64,000 nucleotides of DNA, from NCBI RefSeq assembly GCF_004353505.1, contig NZ_SMNQ01000010.1:1-64000 (forward strand). Direction: 5' to 3'. The notes below the pieces were generated by a model, which saw only the letters and a list, made by a program, of their open reading frames with translations, made no database searches and had not been told where the DNA came from. This stretch comes from Streptomyces sp. WAC05374. Its GTDB lineage: Bacteria > Actinomycetota > Actinomycetes > Streptomycetales > Streptomycetaceae. Below are positions 26,419 through 34,467 of this stretch, piece after piece. Both the position numbers and the translations under genes were made by a program. How positions within the stretch are numbered: the first letter of the stretch is position 1; the number at the start of each line of letters is the position of its first letter.

Positions 26419-27024
26419 CTACGGGGCGATACCGACCCTGGGAATCCTCGGGGTCGCACCCTGAGAGACGTCGTCCCGCAAGGCCCCCACCCTCAAGGCA
26501 CCCGCACCCCGGCCATGGCTCCCGCCCCCGGCGGACCCGCGCCCCCGGCCCCCGTCCGGCCCCTGCCGGCGCCGCAGCCGGCCCCGCCACGCCGGCACCA
26601 CCGCCAGATGCGCCAGCGCCACGCCCGTGGTGTTCAGCAGCAGCGCGTCCACGTCCACGACCCGCCCCGGCACCGCCGTCTGCAACAGCTCGATACCCAG
26701 CGACACCAGCGCGCCCGCCAGGACCGTCCGGGCCAGCGACCCCCACGGGGAGACGGCCAGCCGGCCGCCCGCCATCGGCAGCAGCACACCCAGGGGCGCC
26801 AGCAGCAGCAGGCCCTCACCGATCCGTCGCGCGGCCTCCAGCGGGCCCATCGCCAGATCGGCCTTGATCCCGGCCAGTGGCTCCAGATTCGCCGCCGTCA
26901 CCCACATGACGTCCCGGGGCCGGAGCGTCAGCCACGCCACCAGCACCAGATGAGCGATGAGGAGAATGAGCCCCGCCGAGCGGAGGCGGATGACGGCGCT
27001 GCCGTCCGAACCATGACGCTGCAC
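26419..27024 (-). CDS. VanZ-family membrane protein
   Basis: About 201 residues with four to five membrane segments (LILLIAHLVLVAWLTL; LLLLAPLGVLLPMA; VLAGALVSLGIELLQTAVPGRVVDVDALLLNTTGVALAHLA). The last block is the VanZ signature. The C-terminal 50 residues are Arg/Gly-rich and disordered. VanZ-like proteins are associated with low-level glycopeptide (teicoplanin) resistance, but most actinobacterial copies are of unknown role. GTG 27024 follows a G-rich tract; TTG 27033 is an alternative. No other van genes are present. Confidence 0.82.
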   Translation of the reverse strand: MQRHGSDGSAVIRLRSAGLILLIAHLVLVAWLTLRPRDVMWVTAANLEPLAGIKADLAMGPLEAARRIGEGLLLLAPLGVLLPMAGGRLAVSPWGSLARTVLAGALVSLGIELLQTAVPGRVVDVDALLLNTTGVALAHLAVVPAWRGRLRRRQGPDGGRGRGSAGGGSHGRGAGALRVGALRDDVSQGATPRIPRVGIAP

Positions 27025-27076
27025 GCCCCCCAAGACGCGCCGACCGGCGTGATCGGTTCCGCCTCGCCGCGCCCCG

Positions 27077-27691
27077 TCAGGACGCGGGCCGCGTCGGGGC
27101 CGCCGAGTCCGGGCGCTCCTTCAGCCCCGCCGGGCACGCGTAGCGCCGTACCGGGTAGGGGCCGGGGCCGCCCAGCAGCGACGTCCCGCCGTCGGCGGTC
27201 ACCCCGTTCTCCGCGTACGTGCACACGATCTGCGACAGCGCCGCCGCCGGCAGGTCCTCCGGCTGGCGGCTGAGCCGCAGCGCCCCCTCCGGGTCGCCCT
27301 CACGTCCCGCCGACACGGCCAGCGGCGCCTGCACCGAGGTGGCGAAACCCGCCTCCCGCTCGCTCGCCGAAGGCTCGGCGAGGAGCTGGTTCAGCAGCGC
27401 CTGCGCCACCGCCGCCCGGGCGCCCCGCGGGTTCTTGTCGTCGGTCCGCGCGACCGTGCGCTCCACCGCCTCCAGCCCCGAGGCGCACTCCAGGTACACC
27501 CGCACCGGCACGCCCGTCACCCCGGCCTGGGACGCCATGTCGTCACCCGACACGCTGCACGGCAGCCGCGACGGCGCGGCGCCCGCGTCGACCGGCACCG
27601 ACGTCGTACGGATACCGCAGCCGGAGGCGACGGCGGCGCACAGGGCGACCCCCACGAGCGCGACCGCGCCCCGCCGCTCACGCACCCTCAT
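27077..27691 (-). CDS. Lipoprotein of the afsQ locus
   Basis: A 204-residue lipoprotein. Signal sequence with lipobox AVASGC, Cys25 (start ATG 27691). The mature region has paired Cys (RLPCSVSG, YLECASG, IVCTYAENG, YACPAGL) and no domain I recognise. Its 5' end overlaps the sensor-kinase 3' end by 14 bp, so it is cotranscribed with afsQ1/afsQ2, as in S. coelicolor, where a lipoprotein gene also follows afsQ2. It may sense or modulate signal input to AfsQ2 outside the membrane; that is inference. Confidence 0.82.
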   Translation of the reverse strand: MRVRERRGAVALVGVALCAAVASGCGIRTTSVPVDAGAAPSRLPCSVSGDDMASQAGVTGVPVRVYLECASGLEAVERTVARTDDKNPRGARAAVAQALLNQLLAEPSASEREAGFATSVQAPLAVSAGREGDPEGALRLSRQPEDLPAAALSQIVCTYAENGVTADGGTSLLGGPGPYPVRRYACPAGLKERPDSAAPTRPAS

Positions 27692-29183
27692 CACCGCCAC
27701 CCTCCTGCTTCTCCTCCCGGCCGGGCCGGCCGTCCTCGCCCGTGGCCGACGCGTCCCGCGGCAGCCGCAGCACGAACACCGCCCCGTCACCGTCCGGCGA
27801 GTTGGCCGCCGTGATGTCACCGCCGTGGATCAGCGCGTTCTCCATCGCGATCGAGAGCCCGAGGCCACTGCCCTCGGACCGCGGCCGTGACGCGCTCGCC
27901 TTGTAGAACCGGTCGAAGACGTGCGGCAGCACCTCCTCGGGGATGCCCGGCCCGTGGTCCCGCACCTCGATGAACAGGTCGTCGTCCGCCGTGCGGACCG
28001 CGACCCGCACCGGCGAGCCGCCGTGCTTGAGCGCGTTGCCGATCAGGTTCGCCAGGATCACGTCGAGGCGGCGCGGATCGAGCCGTGCCATGAGCCCGCG
28101 CTCGGCGTCCAGTTCCACCGCGTCCAGCCAGGCACGCGCGTCGATGCACGCGGTGACCTGGTCGGCGACGTCCACGTCGTCCAGGACCAGCCGCGCCGTA
28201 CCCGCGTCGAAGCGGGTGACCTCCATCAGGTTCTCGACCAGCGTGTTCAGCCGCCGCGTCTCACTGACCACCAGCGCCACGGCCGGGGCGATCATCGGGT
28301 CGAGCGCGTCCTCTTCCTCCTCCAGCACCTCCGTCACGGCGGTCAGCGCGGTCAGCGGCGTACGCAGCTCGTGCGACATGTCGGCCACGAAGCGGCGGCT
28401 CGACTCCTCCCGCGCGCTCATGTCCGCGACCTTCTTCTGGAGGCTCTCCGCCGCCCTGTTGAACGTCCGGGACAGCTCGGCCAGTTCGTCCGTGCCCGAC
28501 ACCCGCAGCCGGGTGTCGAGCTCGCCCTCGCCCAGCCGCCGCGCCGCCTCACCCAGCCGGTGCACCGGCTTCAGCACGGTCGTCGCCGCGGCCTGCGCCA
28601 GCAGCGCCGAACCGATCAGCGCCAGCGCCGTCGCGATCCCCAGCGACCACGCCAGCGAGTTCAGGTCCTGCCGCTCCGGCTCCAGCGACTTGAGCATGTA
28701 GCCGGTCGGCCCGCCCCCGATGATCCGCGTGCCGCCCACCAGGTACGGCGTGCCGTCCCGCGTCGTACGCTGCCAGAACAGGTGGTACGGGAACTCGTTG
28801 CCGTCCGCCACCTCCTGCCGCTCGTTCACCGCCAGCCGCAGCTCCTGCGGCACGTCGTCCAGCGTGAACCGGTCCGGGTCGGACACCCCCACGATCGGCT
28901 TGCCCTTGGCCCGCTCGCCCAGCAGCACCACGCCGTACCCGACCCCGCCGGACGACATCTCCTCCGCCGTCCGCCGCAGCTCCTCCTCCGTGGGCCGCAG
29001 CGGCAGCGTGGCGGCACGCCGCTGCATCTCCTGGCGGAAGTCGTTCAGCGCCGAGTCCTGCGTCCGCTGGAGCACCGCCTCGCGGTTGAGCCAGTACGCG
29101 ATGCCGGACGCGGAGGCCGCGGCGGTGAGCGCGACGAGGGCGAAGACCACGACGAGGCGCAGCCGCAGACTTCCCCTTCTCAC
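27678..29183 (-). CDS. afsQ2: AfsQ2 sensor histidine kinase
   Basis: A 501-residue kinase. Membrane segments near residues 8-30 and 175-200 flank an extracellular sensor domain. Then a HAMP (TTVLKPVHRLGEAARRLGEGELDTRL), a dimerisation/phosphoacceptor helix with MSHELRTPL, and an ATPase with NLIGNALKHG, DHGPGIPEE and GSGLGLSIAME. GTG 29183 overlaps the afsQ1 stop (GTGA). With AfsQ1 it forms the system that controls antibiotic production and nitrogen-related metabolism in S. coelicolor. The assignment rests on the full afsQ2-afsQ1/sigQ gene arrangement as well as the domains. Confidence 0.92.
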   Translation of the reverse strand: MRRGSLRLRLVVVFALVALTAAASASGIAYWLNREAVLQRTQDSALNDFRQEMQRRAATLPLRPTEEELRRTAEEMSSGGVGYGVVLLGERAKGKPIVGVSDPDRFTLDDVPQELRLAVNERQEVADGNEFPYHLFWQRTTRDGTPYLVGGTRIIGGGPTGYMLKSLEPERQDLNSLAWSLGIATALALIGSALLAQAAATTVLKPVHRLGEAARRLGEGELDTRLRVSGTDELAELSRTFNRAAESLQKKVADMSAREESSRRFVADMSHELRTPLTALTAVTEVLEEEEDALDPMIAPAVALVVSETRRLNTLVENLMEVTRFDAGTARLVLDDVDVADQVTACIDARAWLDAVELDAERGLMARLDPRRLDVILANLIGNALKHGGSPVRVAVRTADDDLFIEVRDHGPGIPEEVLPHVFDRFYKASASRPRSEGSGLGLSIAMENALIHGGDITAANSPDGDGAVFVLRLPRDASATGEDGRPGREEKQEGGGDEGA

Positions 29184-29857
29184 GCAGGCACGTCCAGCCG
29201 GTAGCCCACGCCGCGGACCGTGCGGATCAGCGTCGGGGACGACGGGACGTCCTCCACCTTCGCCCGCAGCCGCTGGACGCACGCGTCCACCAGACGCGAG
29301 TCGCCCAGGTAGTCGTGCTCCCACACCAGGCGCAGCAACTGCTGGCGCGACAGCGCCTGGCCCGGGCGGCGGGACAGCTCCAGCAGCAGCCGCAGCTCGG
29401 TCGGCGTGAGCTGGAGGTCCTCACCGTTCTTCGTCACGGTCATCGCCGACCGGTCGATCACCAGGGAGCCGAACGTCGCCGAGTCCGTCGACTCGCGCTC
29501 ACCGCGCCGCAGCACCGCCCTGATCCGCGCGTCCAGCACCCGGCCCTGCACCGGCTTGACGACGTAGTCGTCCGCACCGGACTCCAGGCCGACGACCACG
29601 TCGATGTCGTCGCTGCGCGCGGTCAGCAGGATGATCGGCAACTGGTCCGTACGGCGGATGCGCCGGCACACCTCGAAACCGTCGATGCCGGGCAGCATCA
29701 CATCCAGCACGATCAGATCCGGCCGCTGCTCGCGCAGCAGTTTCAGGCCGTCCTCACCCGTCGCCGCGGTGGCCACTTTGTGGCCCTGGCGGGAGAGCGA
29801 GAGTTCGAGGGCCGTGCGGATGGAATCGTCGTCCTCGATCAGCAACAGGAAAGGCAC
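29180..29857 (-). CDS. afsQ1: AfsQ1 response regulator
   Basis: A 225-residue OmpR-type regulator, the same length as S. coelicolor AfsQ1. The receiver domain has IEDDDS, the phosphoacceptor Asp52 in VLDVMLPGIDG, LLTARS and VVKPVQG (Lys). The winged helix follows from about 130 (LQLTPTELRLLLELSRRPGQALSRQQLLRLVWEHDYLGDSRLVDACVQRLRAKV). GTG 29857 has a CAGAAT -10-like box 6 nt upstream, so it may be leaderless. Divergent from sigQ across 149 bp containing a GTGAC-n6-GTGAC site, the AfsQ1 consensus. Confidence 0.94.
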   Translation of the reverse strand: MPFLLLIEDDDSIRTALELSLSRQGHKVATAATGEDGLKLLREQRPDLIVLDVMLPGIDGFEVCRRIRRTDQLPIILLTARSDDIDVVVGLESGADDYVVKPVQGRVLDARIRAVLRRGERESTDSATFGSLVIDRSAMTVTKNGEDLQLTPTELRLLLELSRRPGQALSRQQLLRLVWEHDYLGDSRLVDACVQRLRAKVEDVPSSPTLIRTVRGVGYRLDVPA

Positions 29858-29905
29858 GGCGTCATTCTGTCCCATGGGGGCCGGACAGTTCGACCGGTGG
29901 GGGCT

Positions 29906-29921
29906 GTGACAGGTCTGTGAC
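29906..29921 (+). promoter_or_regulatory. AfsQ1 box (GTGAC-n6-GTGAC) before sigQ
   Basis: Exact match to the AfsQ1 consensus GTnAC-n6-GTnAC. It lies 16 bp upstream of a TATGAA -10-like box (29938-29943) for sigQ, at an activator position, and about 50 bp upstream of the afsQ1 start on the other strand. Confidence 0.85.
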
Positions 29922-30006
29922 AGTCGGCGGACACCGCTATGAAGTCGCCCCGGCAAGCTCATTGCCACACGGACCGAAGCAGACTCCAACCGACGGGGGG
30001 CGCGAG

Positions 30007-30729
30007 ATGAACGCACTGCACAGCACCACCTCAAGCGCAGTTGTCACGCGTCTCCACGACGTCACGCGGAGCTCGGAGAAGTCCGGCGCGGTGAACGGGC
30101 GGGGGTGCGTTCGCAGCGCCGGGCGTCAGCACAAGGCGCCCTACATGGTCGCCGTGACTGACGGGGCAACGGCGTACGGGGAGGAATCGGGGGAGCGGGG
30201 GAACCTCACGGAGGCGGAGTTCACCGCCTACGTGCGGGAGCGCCGCGCCTCCCTGTACGCCACCGCCTACCACCTCACCGGCGACCGGTTCGAGGCCGAG
30301 GACCTGCTCCAGAGCGCGCTGTTCTCGACGTACCGCGCCTGGGAGCGCATCAGCGACAAGGCGGCGGTCGGCGGCTACCTGCGCCGCACCATGACGAACC
30401 TGCACATCAGCGCCTGGCGGCGGCGGAAGATCGACGAGTACCCCACCGAGGAACTCCCCGAGTCCGCCGGCGACACGGACGCGATGCGCGGCACGGAACT
30501 GCGGGCGGTGCTGTGGCAGGCGCTCGCCCGGCTGCCCGAACTCCAGCGCACGATGCTCGTCCTGCGCTACTACGAGGGCCGCACCGACCCGGAGATCGCG
30601 GAGATCCTGGACATCAGTGTCGGCACGGTGAAGTCGAGCATCTGGCGCTCCCTGCGCCGGCTGCGCGAGGACGAGGTCCTCAGCTTCGGCCGTGACGAAG
30701 AGGAGTCCTTCGGCCAGCTCGTGGCCTGA
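30007..30729 (+). CDS. sigQ: SigQ, ECF-like RNA polymerase sigma factor
   Basis: A 240-residue sigma factor. The first about 65 residues are polar and unrelated to sigma domains. Region 2 covers about 70-135 (FTAYVRERRASLYATAYHLTGDRFEAEDLLQSALFSTYRAWERI). Region 4 covers about 165-225 (ALARLPELQRTMLVLRYYEGRTDPEIAEILDISVGTVKSSIWRSLRRL). Like other SigE-type 'SigE70/SASP' proteins it lacks a cysteine anti-sigma partner next door. ATG 30007 follows GGGGGGCGAG. Expression is expected to depend on phosphorylated AfsQ1 through the box at 29906. The 3' region is extraordinarily G-rich, then ends in a strong terminator. Confidence 0.92.
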   Translation: MNALHSTTSSAVVTRLHDVTRSSEKSGAVNGRGCVRSAGRQHKAPYMVAVTDGATAYGEESGERGNLTEAEFTAYVRERRASLYATAYHLTGDRFEAEDLLQSALFSTYRAWERISDKAAVGGYLRRTMTNLHISAWRRRKIDEYPTEELPESAGDTDAMRGTELRAVLWQALARLPELQRTMLVLRYYEGRTDPEIAEILDISVGTVKSSIWRSLRRLREDEVLSFGRDEEESFGQLVA

Positions 30730-30778
30730 AGGCAGGGGGAAACGGCCGCGGTCTCGGGGGAGACGGCGGCCGGCGACC

Positions 30779-30830
30779 GGGGGGACAAGGGGGAAGAGGG
30801 GGGCAACGGGGGTAACGGGGGTAACGGGGG
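30779..30830 (+). repeat. G-run array (G-quadruplex-prone) in the sigQ 3' region
   Basis: Six runs of five or six G separated by 4-nt spacers, the last three as GGGGGTAAC-type repeats. It begins 50 bp after the sigQ stop and is followed by the terminator at 30836. The G-rich strand is the mRNA-like strand, so both DNA and RNA quadruplexes are possible. Confidence 0.75.
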
Positions 30831-30835
30831 ACCGG

Positions 30836-30876
30836 CGCGGGGCCGGACAAGACGGGGGGGCTTGTCCGGCCCCGCG
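30836..30876. terminator. Terminator between sigQ and the kinase gene
   Basis: Perfect 16-bp stem CGCGGGGCCGGACAAG / CTTGTCCGGCCCCGCG with a 9-nt G-rich loop, between convergent genes. Confidence 0.9.
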
Positions 30877-30892
30877 TGCTGTCCGGGGGGCG

Positions 30893-31552
30893 TTACGCCG
30901 GTTCCGGCGCCCTGGCCGGGGCGGGCGCGGCCGCCGGGGCGCGGTGGCGGCCGGCCGCGGCGGCGGCGAGGCGGCCCAGGGCCTCGGCCTTGTTGCAGGG
31001 GTGGGCGCCCAGGGCGGCCTGGCGGGAGACGATGGAGCGTTCGGCGCGCATCAGGCGCCAGCCCCGGCGCAGCAGGACCGGCACGGACTTGCGGCCCTCG
31101 CGCAGGTCCCGCACCAGCCGGCGGCGGAACGTGGTGGACGGCCGGCCGCGCAGGCACAGGGCGTCCGCCAGCACGTCCAGCTCCTGGCACCGGGCCACGA
31201 TGTCGGCCGCGAAGATGCCCTCGGCGACGAACAGCGGGGTGCGCTCGATGTCGAGCACCTCCCGGTCCACGCGCGAGCTGGTGGCGATGTCGTACACGGG
31301 AACCGTCGTGCGCCCGGTGGCGCACAGCTCCACGATGGCGGCCACGGCCGCCTCCGCGTCCCAGGACAGCGGGGAGTCCCAGTCGACGTCCGTGCTGCCG
31401 GGGACGAGCGGCAGCGTCGGGTCGTGCCCCTCCTTGTAGAAGTCGTCGAGGCGCAGCACGGGAAGACCGGTGCGGGCCGCGAGGGAGGACTTGCCGGAGC
31501 CGGAGGGACCCGTGAGCAGCACGACACGGGTCGGGATCGGTTGGGAACTCAC
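30893..31552 (-). CDS. Uridine-kinase-like P-loop kinase
   Basis: A 219-residue P-loop protein: VVLLTGPSGSGKSSLA (Walker A), LPVLRLDDFYKEG (the substrate-binding DD/FYK motif of uridine kinases and phosphoribulokinases) and VDWDSPLSWD. A positively charged LID region follows (RLVRDLREGRKSVPVLLRRGWRLMRAE). The C-terminus is a low-complexity Ala/Pro tail. It likely phosphorylates uridine/cytidine or a related small molecule, which would suit the nucleoside-rich context, but no CTACGCGCGTAG operator precedes it. GTG 31552 is chosen near the first strand; ATG 31618 would add about 22 residues. Confidence 0.8.
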   Translation of the reverse strand: MSSQPIPTRVVLLTGPSGSGKSSLAARTGLPVLRLDDFYKEGHDPTLPLVPGSTDVDWDSPLSWDAEAAVAAIVELCATGRTTVPVYDIATSSRVDREVLDIERTPLFVAEGIFAADIVARCQELDVLADALCLRGRPSTTFRRRLVRDLREGRKSVPVLLRRGWRLMRAERSIVSRQAALGAHPCNKAEALGRLAAAAAGRHRAPAAAPAPARAPEPA

Positions 31553-31672
31553 GGGACACCAGTCTGAACCATTGACCCGGTAGGGGGACCCCGTCAGGAG
31601 CCCGTTGGTATCGAGCATCACATCTCAAATACGGTGCGTACCCGACTCGTTACGCCAACCGCAGGAGCTTCC

Positions 31673-32035
31673 ATGACTCGTCACACCTTGCTGAAGGCCG
31701 GCCTGACCGTGACCGCGCTCGGTGCCGCGCTCGGTGTCCCGGGGGGCGCGGCGCACGCGGTGGTGCAGCCGCCCCAGCTTCCGCAACTGCCGAAGACGGA
31801 CCCCCAGGCCGCCCTCGGCGCGACGATGGGCGCCGTCCCGCACGTGACCGGCGTCGCCAAGAACCTGAAGGTCAACCCGCTCGCGCAGACGGGTGTGGAC
31901 CCGCTCAACAACGGCCTCGGCACGCAGGTCAGCGACTTCCGGCCGGTCGACACGACGATGCTGACCGGTTCGGTGACCAGCGCCCCGAACCTGCCGGTCG
32001 CGGGGCCCCTGCTGGGTGGGGTCATCCCCGGCTGA
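31673..32035 (+). CDS. Small secreted protein
   Basis: A 120-residue protein with a signal peptide (LLKAGLTVTALGAALGVPGGAAHA, cleavage near residue 28). The mature segment is Pro/Leu/Gly-rich (VVQPPQLPQLPKTDPQAAL) and has repeated NPLAQTGVDPLNNGL and GPLLGG patterns. CAGGAG lies just before ATG 31673. I do not recognise the family; it looks like a Streptomyces-typical exported protein that may associate with the cell surface. Divergent from the kinase gene and followed by a terminator. Confidence 0.75.
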   Translation: MTRHTLLKAGLTVTALGAALGVPGGAAHAVVQPPQLPQLPKTDPQAALGATMGAVPHVTGVAKNLKVNPLAQTGVDPLNNGLGTQVSDFRPVDTTMLTGSVTSAPNLPVAGPLLGGVIPG

Positions 32036-32046
32036 GGCGCGGAGAG

Positions 32047-32090
32047 GAACGGCTCCGCCTCCCCCGGACGGAGGGGAGACGGAGCCGTTC
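32047..32090 (+). terminator. Terminator after the small secreted protein gene
   Basis: Outer arms GAACGGCTCC / GGAGCCGTTC with an inner CCTCCCC/GGAGGGG pairing give a long, slightly interrupted hairpin 11 bp after the stop. Confidence 0.75.
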
Positions 32091-32105
32091 GGTCCCGTGG
32101 GGTCG

Positions 32106-32155
32106 GTACCGGTCGGTACGGGTCAGTACGCGTCCGTACGTGTCAGTACGAGGAC
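32106..32155. repeat. Five tandem decamers GTACnnGTCn
   Basis: GTACCGGTCG, GTACGGGTCA, GTACGCGTCC, GTACGTGTCA, GTACGAGGAC run head to tail with an exact 10-bp period. The last two overlap the final codons and stop of the truncated ALDH gene (stop 32143-32145, minus strand). Confidence 0.8.
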
Positions 32156-33036
32156 CCCGAGGCGCCCAGGGAGCCCGTCGGGTGCCAGACCGTCTTGGTC
32201 TCCAGGAACGCGGTCATGCGGTGCGTGCCCGGGGTGGCGGTGAAGTCCTCACCGTCCACAGCCTGTGGACGCAGGACGCGCTTGAGGTTGTCCGCGGCGG
32301 CCACCTCCAGCTCGCGGGCCAGCTCGGCGTCCGCGCCGGTCAGGTCGATGGCGTTGACGTCCTGGTGCGCGGCGAGCGGGGCGGCGATCTCGGCCGCCTT
32401 GCCCGACAGGACGTTGACCACTCCGCCCGGCAGGTCCGAGGTGGCCAGCACCTCGCCCAGGGACAGGGCGGGCAGCGGGGCCTTCTCGGAGGCGACGACC
32501 ACCGCCGTGTTGCCGGTGGCGATCACCGGGGCGACGACGGAGACCAGGCCCAGGAAGGACGACTCGCGCGGGGCGACGATCGCGACGACGCCCGTCGGCT
32601 CCGGCGTGGACAGGTTGAAGAACGGGCCCGCGACCGGGTTCGCGCCGCCCACCACCTGGCCGATCTTGTCCGTCCAGCCCGCGTACCAGACCCAGCGGTC
32701 GACGGCCGCCTCGACGACCTCGGCCGCCTTGGACTTGGACAGGCCCTCGGCGTGCGCCACCTCGTGCACGAACTGGCTCTTGCGGCCCTCGAGCATCTCC
32801 GCGACGCGGTAGAGGATCTGGCCCCGGTTGTACGCCGTCGCGCCCGACCAGCCGCCGAACGCCTTGCGGGCGGCGACGACCGCGTCACGCGCGTCCTTGC
32901 GGGAGGAGAGCGGCGCGTTGGCCAGCCACTTGCCCTTGTGGTCCTGCACTTCGTACACCCGGCCGCTCTCGCTGCGGGGGAACTTGCCCCCGACGTACAG
33001 CTTGTAGGTCTTGAAGACAGACAGTCGCTCAGACAT
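32143..33036 (-). CDS. Truncated aldehyde-dehydrogenase-like protein (NAD-binding half)
   Basis: A 297-residue ALDH relative containing only the N-terminal part: YVGGKFPRSESGR, RNVAEML-like region YRVAEMLEGRK, PTGVVAIVAPRESSFLGLV (where active ALDHs have PWNFP) and SGKAAEIAAPLAAHQDVNAIDLTGADAELA. It ends before the catalytic Cys block, so it should not oxidise aldehydes by itself. GGAGG precedes ATG 33036. The gene overlaps the full-length ALDH by 8 bp, and both follow deoC. A similar short/long ALDH pair exists at the same locus in S. coelicolor, so it is a conserved partner rather than a recent fragment. Confidence 0.82.
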   Translation of the reverse strand: MSERLSVFKTYKLYVGGKFPRSESGRVYEVQDHKGKWLANAPLSSRKDARDAVVAARKAFGGWSGATAYNRGQILYRVAEMLEGRKSQFVHEVAHAEGLSKSKAAEVVEAAVDRWVWYAGWTDKIGQVVGGANPVAGPFFNLSTPEPTGVVAIVAPRESSFLGLVSVVAPVIATGNTAVVVASEKAPLPALSLGEVLATSDLPGGVVNVLSGKAAEIAAPLAAHQDVNAIDLTGADAELARELEVAAADNLKRVLRPQAVDGEDFTATPGTHRMTAFLETKTVWHPTGSLGASGSSY

Positions 33037-34462
33037 CGAGGTACGCCTCCAGGCCGTGGCGGCCGCCCTCGCGGCCGAAGCCCGACTCCTTGTAGCCGCC
33101 GAACGGCGAGGTCGGGTCGAACTTGTTGAACGTGTTGGCCCAGACGACGCCCGCGCGGAGCTTGTTCGCCACCGCGAGGATGCGGGAGCCCTTCTCCGTC
33201 CAGATGCCGGCGGACAGGCCGTACTGGCTGTTGTTGGCCTTGGCGACGGCCTCGTCGGGCGTACGGAACGTCAGCACCGACAGGACCGGGCCGAAGATCT
33301 CGTCGCGGGCGATGGTGTGCGCCTGGGTGACGCCCGTGAAGAGCGTCGGGGCGAACCAGAAGCCGGAGGCGGGGATCTCGCAGGCGGGGGACCAGCGCTC
33401 GGCGCCCTCCGCCTCGCCCGTCTCGGCCAGCGCCGTGATGCGGGCGAGCTGCTCGGCGGAGTTGATCGCGCCGATGTCGGTGTTCTTGTCCAGCGGGTCG
33501 CCCAGGCGCAGGGTCGACAGGCGGCGCTTGAGGGCGTCCAGCAGCTCGTCCTGGACCGACTCCTGGACCAGCAGGCGGGAGCCGGCGCAGCAGACCTGGC
33601 CCTGGTTGAAGAAGATGCCGGTGACGATGCCCTCGACGGCCTGGTCGATGGGGGCGTCGTCGAAGACGATGTTGGCGCCCTTGCCGCCCAGCTCCAGGGT
33701 GAGCTTCTTCCTCGTGCCCGCGACCTGGCGGGCGATGGCCTTGCCGACCGCCGTGGAGCCGGTGAAGGCGATCTTGTTGACGTCCGGGTGCTCGACGAGC
33801 GCGGCGCCGGTGTCCCCGTAGCCCGGGAGGATGTTCACGACACCCTTCGGCAGGCCCGCCTGGCGGCAGATGTCCGCGAAGAACAGGGCGGACAGCGGGG
33901 TCGTCTCGGCCGGCTTGAGGACGACCGTGTTGCCGGTGGCGAGCGCCGGGGCGATCTTCCACGCGAGCATCAGCAGCGGGAAGTTCCACGGGATGACCTG
34001 ACCGGCCACACCGAGCGGGCGCGGGTTCGCGCCGAAGCCCGCGTGGTCGAGCTTGTCGGCCCAGCCCGCGTAGTAGAAGAAGTGCGCGGCGACCAGCGGG
34101 AGGTCCGCGTCGCGGGTCTCCCTGATCGGCTTGCCGTTGTCCAGCGTCTCCAGGACGGCCAGCTCGCGGCTGCGCTCCTGGATGATCCGGGCGATCCGGA
34201 AGAGGTACTTGGCGCGCTCGGAGCCGGGCAGCGCCGACCACTTCTCGAACGCCTTCCGGGCGGCCTTCACGGCCCGGTCCACGTCCTCGGCCCCGGCCTG
34301 GGCGACCTCGGAGAGGACCTCCTCGGAGGCGGGGGAGATGGTCTTGAAGACCCTGCCGTCCGCGGCGTCGGTGAACTCGCCGTCGATGAACAGGCCGTAG
34401 GACGGCGCGATGTCGACGACCGAGCGGGACTCGGGGGCGGGTGCGTACTCGAACTTGGTCAT
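33029..34462 (-). CDS. NAD-dependent aldehyde dehydrogenase
   Basis: A 477-residue ALDH with all main features: GQVIPWNFPLLMLAWKIAPALA, FTGSTAVGKAIA, LTLELGGKGANIVF (general-base Glu) and FFNQGQVCCAGSRL with the catalytic Cys at about residue 290, then EIFGPVLSV. It lies 5 bp after deoC, whose reaction releases acetaldehyde. The natural inference is that it oxidises acetaldehyde (to acetate) during deoxynucleoside breakdown. It may act as a hetero-oligomer with the truncated ALDH encoded next. Coenzyme choice (NAD or NADP) is not determined. Confidence 0.92.
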   Translation of the reverse strand: MTKFEYAPAPESRSVVDIAPSYGLFIDGEFTDAADGRVFKTISPASEEVLSEVAQAGAEDVDRAVKAARKAFEKWSALPGSERAKYLFRIARIIQERSRELAVLETLDNGKPIRETRDADLPLVAAHFFYYAGWADKLDHAGFGANPRPLGVAGQVIPWNFPLLMLAWKIAPALATGNTVVLKPAETTPLSALFFADICRQAGLPKGVVNILPGYGDTGAALVEHPDVNKIAFTGSTAVGKAIARQVAGTRKKLTLELGGKGANIVFDDAPIDQAVEGIVTGIFFNQGQVCCAGSRLLVQESVQDELLDALKRRLSTLRLGDPLDKNTDIGAINSAEQLARITALAETGEAEGAERWSPACEIPASGFWFAPTLFTGVTQAHTIARDEIFGPVLSVLTFRTPDEAVAKANNSQYGLSAGIWTEKGSRILAVANKLRAGVVWANTFNKFDPTSPFGGYKESGFGREGGRHGLEAYLDV

Positions 34463-34467
34463 GGTGA

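Noticed and set aside
26419..27024. A glycopeptide-resistance cluster based on the VanZ-like gene
   Set aside because: No vanHAX, vanRS or related genes nearby; lone VanZ-like proteins are common in actinobacteria.
25721..32035. The two small secreted proteins (25721 and 31673) as paralogues
   Set aside because: They share signal-peptide style and composition but no alignable mature sequence.
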